A stretch of DNA of 7,115 nt. Origin: DATKPE01 sp033854175. Its GTDB lineage: Bacteria; Bacteroidota; Ignavibacteria; UBA10030; SZUA-254. Made by a program: the position numbers and the translations under genes. This document shows, piece after piece, positions 1 to 4,800 of the stretch. Numbering within the stretch: the first letter of the stretch is position 1; the number at the start of each line of letters is the position of its first letter. Under the pieces are notes generated by a model, which saw nothing but the letters and a program-made list of their open reading frames with translations, ran no database searches and was not told where the DNA came from. Location: contig JAWOKN010000104.1 of NCBI GenBank assembly GCA_033854175.1, positions 1 through 7,115 on the forward strand, given 5' to 3'.

Positions 1-194
1 TCGGTCAGGAGGTCGCATCGGTGCTGAACAGACAGGTGATGGAGGACGGAGTCCAGGAAATCACATTTGACGCCGGAAATCTCTCATCGGGTGTCTACTT
101 CTACCAGCTGAAGGCCGAAGTCATCGCTGATCAGGATAACGGGATTGCAGCAAAAACGCTGACGGCGGTCAAGAAAATGGTGCTCCTGAAATAG
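1..194 (+). CDS. 3' end of a T9SS-secreted protein (C-terminal sorting tail)
   Basis: The reading frame is open from the window edge (first full codon at base 3) to TAG at 192-194, giving 63 visible residues. They begin GQEVASVLNRQ, continue through FDAGNLSSGVYFYQLKA and end KKMVLLK. GQEV, LSSGVYFY and a final lysine after hydrophobic residues are the usual features of the type IX secretion C-terminal domain (Por secretion system tail, TIGR04183 type). That domain directs export across the outer membrane and is then normally cleaved. The rest of the protein lies outside the window, so its function is unknown. The last loop is 12 residues longer than in the second T9SS gene: EVIADQDNGIAAKTLTAV here against GRFSRT there. 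An IS110 element begins at the stop codon. The ancestral stop was probably TAA, and the G of TAG comes from the IS, so the protein is intact at this end. Confidence 0.9.
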   Translation, partial: GQEVASVLNRQVMEDGVQEITFDAGNLSSGVYFYQLKAEVIADQDNGIAAKTLTAVKKMVLLK

Positions 195-195
195 T

Positions 196-208
196 ATGGA
201 AACGGCTG
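196..208. repeat. Right subterminal inverted repeat of the IS
   Basis: ATGGAAACGGCTG here matches the reverse complement of 1622-1634 (ATAGAAACGGCTG) at 12 of 13 positions, with GAAACGGCTG (199-208) perfect. It sits 2 bases inside the TA junction at 192-193. Subterminal inverted repeats distinguish IS1111-type elements from classical IS110 members, which lack them. Confidence 0.75.
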
Positions 209-210
209 AT

Positions 211-216
211 AATCAA
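211..216 (-). promoter_or_regulatory. Outward -35-like hexamer; half of a predicted circle-junction promoter
   Basis: On the transposase strand the right end carries TTGATT (216 down to 211), followed by 17 bases to the IS edge. If the element excises and closes on one TA, the left tip supplies TAGATT (TA plus 1640-1637) at exactly a 17-base spacing. That gives a sigma70-like promoter, 4 of 6 in each box, pointing into the transposase gene. IS110-family circles are known to create promoters at abutted ends. No transcription data are available here, and the host may use a different promoter consensus. Confidence 0.4.
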
Positions 217-236
217 GTAATAATTTTAAAATAAAA

Positions 237-416
237 GTCGAGAGGAGAGAGCTTGTCGACGATCATCAGACTAGTATTCGCGGGTTACGCCAGAGGCGAT
301 ACCGCACTTTTAGATGTACGTCCGGAGCAACCTCTCTCTAAGTTCGCGGATTGGAACAGATCGTTCGTACCGCATATTTCAGACGGGGATTCTCCTATCG
401 CAGATCTCCTCTCGAC
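237..416 (-). ncRNA. Candidate bridge/seek RNA in the IS right end
   Basis: The non-coding stretch between the transposase stop and the right inverted repeat contains a perfect 12-bp inverted repeat: GTCGAGAGGAGA at 237-248 and its complement at 405-416. It would close a 180-nt fold. Inside is a small hairpin (CGCC, AGA, GGCG at 288-298). On the transposase strand the RNA contains CUGAAAUA (382 to 375), complementary to one side of the insertion site including the TA core, and CCCC (388 to 385), matching the other side. AUACUAG (277 to 271) matches the right IS end plus core, and AUCUAA (315 to 310) complements the left IS tip. In IS110/IS1111 elements, RNAs of this kind pair with target and donor DNA to direct the recombinase. 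The RNA boundaries, internal fold and guide assignments are inference. The two target segments are only 2 nt apart, which is unlike the loop known from IS621. Confidence 0.5.
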
Positions 417-431
417 AAAGGTTATGGTTGT

Positions 432-1523
432 TTAGTTCATTGACATTAAGATTGCCCAAACAAAGCCGCAGAGTTCTCTGGCAACGGCGGTAATGGCAAC
501 ATGGCGATGCTTGCGTTGATCAAGGTGCCAGAACTTTTTGTGAAGACGATGCTGGGCCTTCAGGGCAATGGCGACGACAGCCGGAGGTTGTCCCTGGCGT
601 CGGCGGTTCAAAATAAGATCGGCAGCTGCCCGGTGGTGGTTGTTCCAGGCGGCTTCGACCAAGAGGCGTCTGGCGTGAGTATTTCCGGCCTTGGTAATGG
701 GCCCCCGGCGTTCCTTCTGCCCAGAGGAATGTTCTGAAGGGACCAGACCAAAGTAGGCCATGAGACCTCTTGGCGAGGGGAAGCGGCGAATATCGTCAAT
801 TTCACACAAGAGTGTCAGGGCAGTCAAGAGCTTTACACCGCGAAGACAACAGAGGGCCTCGACTTTTGCTCTATAGGGTTCTAAGAGAGCATAACGTTCC
901 AGTTCGGTGTCAAGAGCCTGACGCTGTGTTTCGAGGTATTCAAAGTGTTCAAGTTCGATGGCAAGGGCAGTTTGTAAAGGGCCGACCAAGGTGGTACGGA
1001 GCTTTGCAAGCCAGAGTCGGTGTTTCTTGGTCCACAGGGATCTGCCCTGATCATAGACGAAGCCGTGATTACGGAGAATGCCGGAGATACGGTTTTTTGT
1101 AGCTTTAACATGAATCTGATATTTGGTGCGTAGCCGCAGGAGGCACCGTAAAGCCTCCTGGTCTTGATCAGGGACATGAACAGCGGTAAGATGCCCGCTA
1201 CGGTAGAGACGGGCAAGCATGATGGCGTCGAGGCGATCGGTTTTACGTCGTTCACCGGGTTTACGGGGGATGAGAGACGGAGCGATGACATCGCAGTGAA
1301 AACCGTCGTTGGTAAGCACCCGTTGTAGAACGAAGCCGGCACCGGAGGCTTCGTAACAGGCTCGGACCGGTGCTTTCTGTGTGAGACGGCGGAAGAGCTG
1401 GCGCACTTTCATCAGGTTGCCAGGAAGGGTGATGACTTCAGGGTTTTGGCTGTCACCTTCAAGGATGGCAGCGGTGATTGAATCGGCATGAACATCAAGA
1501 CCAACAACAATATTTTGTACCAT
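432..1523 (-). CDS. IS110-family DEDD transposase (RNA-guided recombinase family)
   Basis: This 363-residue protein has the two IS110-family domains. The N-terminal RuvC-like domain begins VVGLDVHADS with Asp10, has Glu58 in CYEASG, and Asp96 and Asp99 in KTDRLDA, giving the DEDD set. The region around 115-215 is rich in basic and helical residues and fits the coiled coil that links the domains. The C-terminal Tnp_20 domain (about 222-300) contains LRGVKLLTALTLL, GLMAYFGLVPSEHSSG and GPITKAGNTHARRLLVEAAW. Ser266 or Ser267 is the likely nucleophilic serine. The length is within the usual family range and no frameshift is visible. The ATG at 1521-1523 is favoured because AAAGGAG lies 7 bases upstream on this strand. 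The gene runs towards the upstream T9SS gene. The protein is expected to excise the element as a circle and reinsert it at a sequence chosen by a guide RNA, without target duplication. Confidence 0.97.
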   Translation of the reverse strand: MVQNIVVGLDVHADSITAAILEGDSQNPEVITLPGNLMKVRQLFRRLTQKAPVRACYEASGAGFVLQRVLTNDGFHCDVIAPSLIPRKPGERRKTDRLDAIMLARLYRSGHLTAVHVPDQDQEALRCLLRLRTKYQIHVKATKNRISGILRNHGFVYDQGRSLWTKKHRLWLAKLRTTLVGPLQTALAIELEHFEYLETQRQALDTELERYALLEPYRAKVEALCCLRGVKLLTALTLLCEIDDIRRFPSPRGLMAYFGLVPSEHSSGQKERRGPITKAGNTHARRLLVEAAWNNHHRAAADLILNRRRQGQPPAVVAIALKAQHRLHKKFWHLDQRKHRHVAITAVARELCGFVWAILMSMN

Positions 1524-1530
1524 GGCTGGA

Positions 1531-1537
1531 CTCCTTT
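1531..1537 (-). promoter_or_regulatory. Ribosome binding site of the transposase
   Basis: AAAGGAG on the minus strand lies 7 bases before the ATG at 1523. It is a strong classical Shine-Dalgarno sequence and fixes the transposase start. The large T9SS gene has only a weak G-rich stretch before its start, so the IS carries a more conventional translation signal than its surroundings. Confidence 0.75.
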
Positions 1538-1548
1538 CTAAGATATTG

Positions 1549-1565
1549 CGAGGTTTCGCCCCTCG
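1549..1565 (-). other. Short hairpin in the transposase leader
   Basis: CGAGG (1549-1553) and CCTCG (1561-1565) form a 5-bp stem with a 7-base loop, 11 bases upstream of the transposase ribosome binding site. It could moderate translation or stop read-through from outside, but the stem is short and could be chance. Confidence 0.3.
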
Positions 1566-1573
1566 TGTAGCTC

Positions 1574-1598
1574 TGATTAGATCAAATATATCTAATCA
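1574..1598 (-). other. Perfect 9-bp palindrome in the IS left end
   Basis: TGATTAGAT (1574-1582) and ATCTAATCA (1590-1598) are exact complements separated by CAAATAT. On the transposase strand, the arm at 1598-1589 repeats GATTAGATA, which is also the outermost left tip of the IS (1640-1632). The loop reads TATATTTG on that strand, resembling the Bacteroidota -7 box TAnnTTTG, but no matching upstream box is seen. This may be a transposase-binding or regulatory hairpin for transposase expression. Confidence 0.5.
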
Positions 1599-1621
1599 AC
1601 CTATGATTATCGAAGGGCGTC

Positions 1622-1634
1622 CAGCCGTTTCTAT
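1622..1634. repeat. Left subterminal inverted repeat of the IS
   Basis: CAGCCGTTTCTAT is the inverted partner of 196-208, with 12 of 13 positions matching. Six bases (1635-1640) separate it from the TA junction at 1641-1642, against two on the right side. Confidence 0.75.
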
Positions 1635-1640
1635 CTAATC

Positions 1641-1753
1641 TAAGGGGGCCGATCCTCACTCTTCGCCACCGATGATCAAAGAACGGGAAGGATTTCCTTT
1701 TCCTCTTCATGGTGATCTCAAGGGAGAATTCGTGTGGCGAAGGGTGGAGGGTC
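1641..1753 (+). repeat. Palindromic 3'-end element, copy 1
   Basis: Bases 1641-1746 match 6817-6923 closely: two substitutions in the middle, a short divergent patch and a 1-base indel near 1717-1722. The outer arms pair. CTTCGCCAC (1661-1669) pairs with GTGGCGAAG (1734-1742), then a G-T pair and CAC/GTG, then a 1-base bulge, then GATCCT (1651-1656) with AGGGTC (1748-1753). An inner GGGAAGGA/TCCTTTTC hairpin and a GATCA/TGATC pairing lie between the arms. Before the IS landed, this copy started on the stop codon of the upstream T9SS gene. There is no U-tract, so a classical intrinsic terminator is not evident. An RNA-stabilising 3' structure or a REP- or MITE-like repeat are alternatives. Confidence 0.85.
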
Positions 1754-1854
1754 CGAACCAAGGTGTATCGTATATGCCGAGGGATCTTATTCGGGTGTTT
1801 TAACCGCATCGGATATCCGGCGATCATCACTTCCAAACAATACGGGGATGGACC

Positions 1855-4800
1855 ATGATGAAAGCACTTCCAGCACTGTCGATTATTTTGTTTCTTCTGT
1901 CGTGCCATGCATCGGCACAGTTTCCCGTGTCCTTGGGGCAGCCTTCCCCGCCATTTCAGAAATTTCTTGATACCCATGGCGGGGGGATCAATATACATAC
2001 CGGATCCCAGGTGCGTCGTGATAAGAGCGCCTGGGAGGACCAGACCAATCTACCCGAAGTGCCTGAGTTTGACCCATCTCCTCATCAACCATCTTCGGGC
2101 CAGCATTCCGGCCATTGGGACAAACAATTTACGTTGCCCGATGTGATGGGTACCGTGTACGCAATCGCGGTGAATGGGACCGACGTCTACGTGGGCGGGC
2201 ACTTTATCGATGTGGCCGGTACAGGTGCAGATGGGATTGCGAGGTGGGATGGGAGCAATTGGTTTGCCGTAGGTCCTCGATTGAGTCCGAAGGAGGCTTC
2301 TGCCGCCACTACGGTGCGCGCCCTTGCCGTGAATGGGAGCGATGTCTACATTGCCGGTAGTTTCCAGACAGGTGGTGTATTTTATGCCAACGGAATCGCG
2401 AAATGGGATGGTTCAACATGGACGGTCATCGGTGCCACTTCGGCAACGGAGATGGTTTCCGCTCTTGCCGTCAGCGGCGGTTACGTGTATGCTGGAGGTC
2501 GCTTTACTCAGATTTCAGGGATCCCTGCAACGAATATTGCCAGATGGAATGGTTCAACATGGGACTCACTAAGCGCGGGAGTGGGTGGATCTGCCAGCGG
2601 GAGTATCAGCTCGATGGCGGTGATTAATAGCGATCTGTATGTGGGGGGGAGTTTCGATACCGCAGGTGGGGTAATGGCACATAATGTCGCCAGGTGGAAT
2701 GGCGTGAGCTGGGATTCGCTCGGGAGCGGTATATCCGGAATTTCCACTACGGTGACTGCCCTCGCAGTGCGTGGTACCGACCTGTTTGCGCTGAAAGTGT
2801 TTCCGGGTTTTACTGCGATGTACGCCTGTGTCTTCAAGTGGAACGGATCGGTCTGGGATTCCTCGAGTGGCCTGTTGAGTCACGGGCAGTCATGGAGTGC
2901 CCTGGCGGTCATTGATAGTAGTATCTACGTGGGAGGACTATTCGACACTGCCGGTGGTATGAACGTGCATAATATTGCCAGATGGAATGGTTCGGCGTGG
3001 GATTCCCTTGGTGGTGGAATTCTGAAAAGTCCCTCCAGTCCAGGTCCGCCCATTGTTGCTGCTCTTGCCGTCAACGGTAATGATCTTTTTGTCGGAGGTT
3101 TATTTCTGAGAGCGGGGGGTGCCAATATGAATGGTATTGCGAAATGGAATGGCAGCTCTTGGTTACCCCTGCATGGATCGGGAACTCATCAGGGTGTGAA
3201 TGACGGCGTTTCTGCTTTAGCCGCGACCGACAGCTTCCTCTATGCCGGCGGACAATTCACTCAGGCAGGCGGCGTCGATGCCAATCATATTGCGAAATTT
3301 GACGGCACTTCGTGGCACCCGCTTGGGACGGGAGTCAACGGGAACGTGAACGCTATAGCCGTGAACGGGAGTAATGTCTATGTCGGCGGGTATTTCACAA
3401 ATGCAGGAGGGGTAAGCGTCAATAACATTGCGAAATGGGACGGTAACTCATGGTCTGCGCTTGGCACAGGGGTTAATGGATGGGTTTCAGCAATAGCCAT
3501 CGGCGAACATGGGGATGTGTTCGTTGGTGCCGGTTCAGGTGTCGAAAGATGGAATGGGTCAACCTGGTCGATTGTGGGTGGACCGATCAATTATGGCCAG
3601 ATCATGGCGATTGCCATCAGCGGCAGTACTGTGTACGCCGGAGGATCGTTTTCCAGTATCGGGGGTGTTAGCGCAAATAATATTGCAGCCTGGAACGGCA
3701 CCACGTGGGTCGCTCTGGGAAACGGCCTAAACGGTTATGGTGTCAGCGCGCTTGCCGCAAGTGGCGGCAATCTCTATGCGGGTACGGCTGGCGGGGGTGT
3801 ATGGTTGATCGAAAAGTGGAACGGCACCAGTTGGTCACCATTGGCCAGTACTTCTCTCTTGTCAGAACAAATATATGACTTCTTGACCGTCGGCAGTAGT
3901 CTGTATGCTTGTGGCAGTTTTACCTATGGGGGTAGGGACTTGACGGTCTGGAACGGGACAGACTGGTCGGGGTCCCAGTTTGGACTTGGATTTTTTTGGG
4001 GATATGGGCAGGTCTTGGCAACCTACCGTCATGACTTGTATATCGGTGGAACATTCCTTATGGCTGATACTGTGCCTTCTGGATGTCTAGCCCGGTGGGA
4101 TACTCTCGACGTGTCAGCTCTTGTGCCCGATTCCGGAACTATTGGCTCGTCCGTCAAAATTATTGGTGGAGAATTTGACACATTACCCGCCAATAATGTC
4201 GTCACGTTTGGCGTACTGCCCGCTACGGTCACGTCAGCGAAATTGGACACACTCACGGTAACTGTGCCGGCCCTCGCCACTACCTCGTTCATCTCCGTGA
4301 CCACTCGCGGGATCACTGCCCTGTCCAATACACAATTTGCCGTCGTGAATCCGTCCTTCTCTCCCTCGCCCCCGGAGATCTTCTTTGGCAGCGTGCCGGC
4401 GAATTCTTCAAAATCGATCGGTTTGACGGTAACGAACCCGGGAACGGGGCCCTTGGTGATCACGTCCGCTTCTCCGAATGATCCCGAGCTTACTGTCGTT
4501 CCGACACAAGCTACTGTGCCTCCATCGGGTAATGCGAACTTTACCGTCACCCTTTCTCCCCTGACTCCGTATCTGGCCAAAACCGATACTCTGACATTTG
4601 TCGACAATACGGGAGGCTCACCCGAGCGGATCCTCTGTACAGCCAGCGGTACCTCTGTACAACCCCAGGATAGTATGTGGGCCTGGGCAAAAAGCAGTAC
4701 CGGAGGCGGGACATTGAATGATATTGCCGTCGCTGTCGCGGTGGATGGAATGGGGAACAGTTATGTGGCCGGGTATTTCAACAGCCCGACACTCACGTTC

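Larger units (their letters stand above)
194..1642 (-). mobile_element. Complete IS110-family insertion sequence, IS1111-like layout, about 1.45 kb
   Basis: The element carries a DEDD transposase on the minus strand and non-coding ends of about 115 bases (left, 1524-1640) and about 237 bases (right, 195-431). Its edges are set by comparison with the intact site at 6811-6835. The sequence to base 193 joined to base 1643 recreates CTGAAATAAGGGGGCC, and TA (192-193 and 1641-1642) is present at both junctions. There is no longer target duplication, as expected for IS110 elements. Subterminal inverted repeats lie 6 bases from the left junction and 2 bases from the right. A longer left tail and a long non-coding right end fit the IS1111 subgroup, in which the guide RNA is encoded downstream of the transposase. 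Nothing looks degraded, so the element is probably intact. The subgroup assignment is inference; the family assignment is secure. Confidence 0.88.

Noticed and set aside
253..435. A 60-residue plus-strand reading frame with a TTG start preceded by AGGAGAGA
   Set aside because: It lies wholly inside the right end of the IS. The purine-rich stretch that looks like a ribosome site is one arm of the 12-bp long-range helix. The product is not recognisable, and the frame ends within the transposase stop region.
1524..1640. Guide RNA encoded in the IS left end, as in IS621
   Set aside because: The left end has only about 115 bases, which include the transposase leader, and shows only two small hairpins. 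The right end is longer, has the long-range helix and carries the target match, so it is the better candidate.
1810..1819. 10-bp palindrome CGGATATCCG upstream of the large gene as an operator
   Set aside because: It has no recognisable promoter boxes around it, and a single 10-bp palindrome can occur by chance.
1906..1906. Lipoprotein signal (LLSC) with Cys17 as the acylated residue
   Set aside because: The -2 Leu is a poor fit to the lipobox, a good signal peptidase I site (ASA|Q) follows, and T9SS cargo normally uses signal peptidase I.
1582..1998. Minus-strand reading frame sharing the peptide MKRKRKSFPFFDHRWRRVR with a frame at 6770-7009 (MKRKRTSF there)
   Set aside because: The shared peptide is only the translation of the palindromic repeat. 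The 1-base indel between the two copies puts the flanking residues in different frames, so the coding reading is not conserved. The first frame also crosses the IS edge and the start of the large gene.
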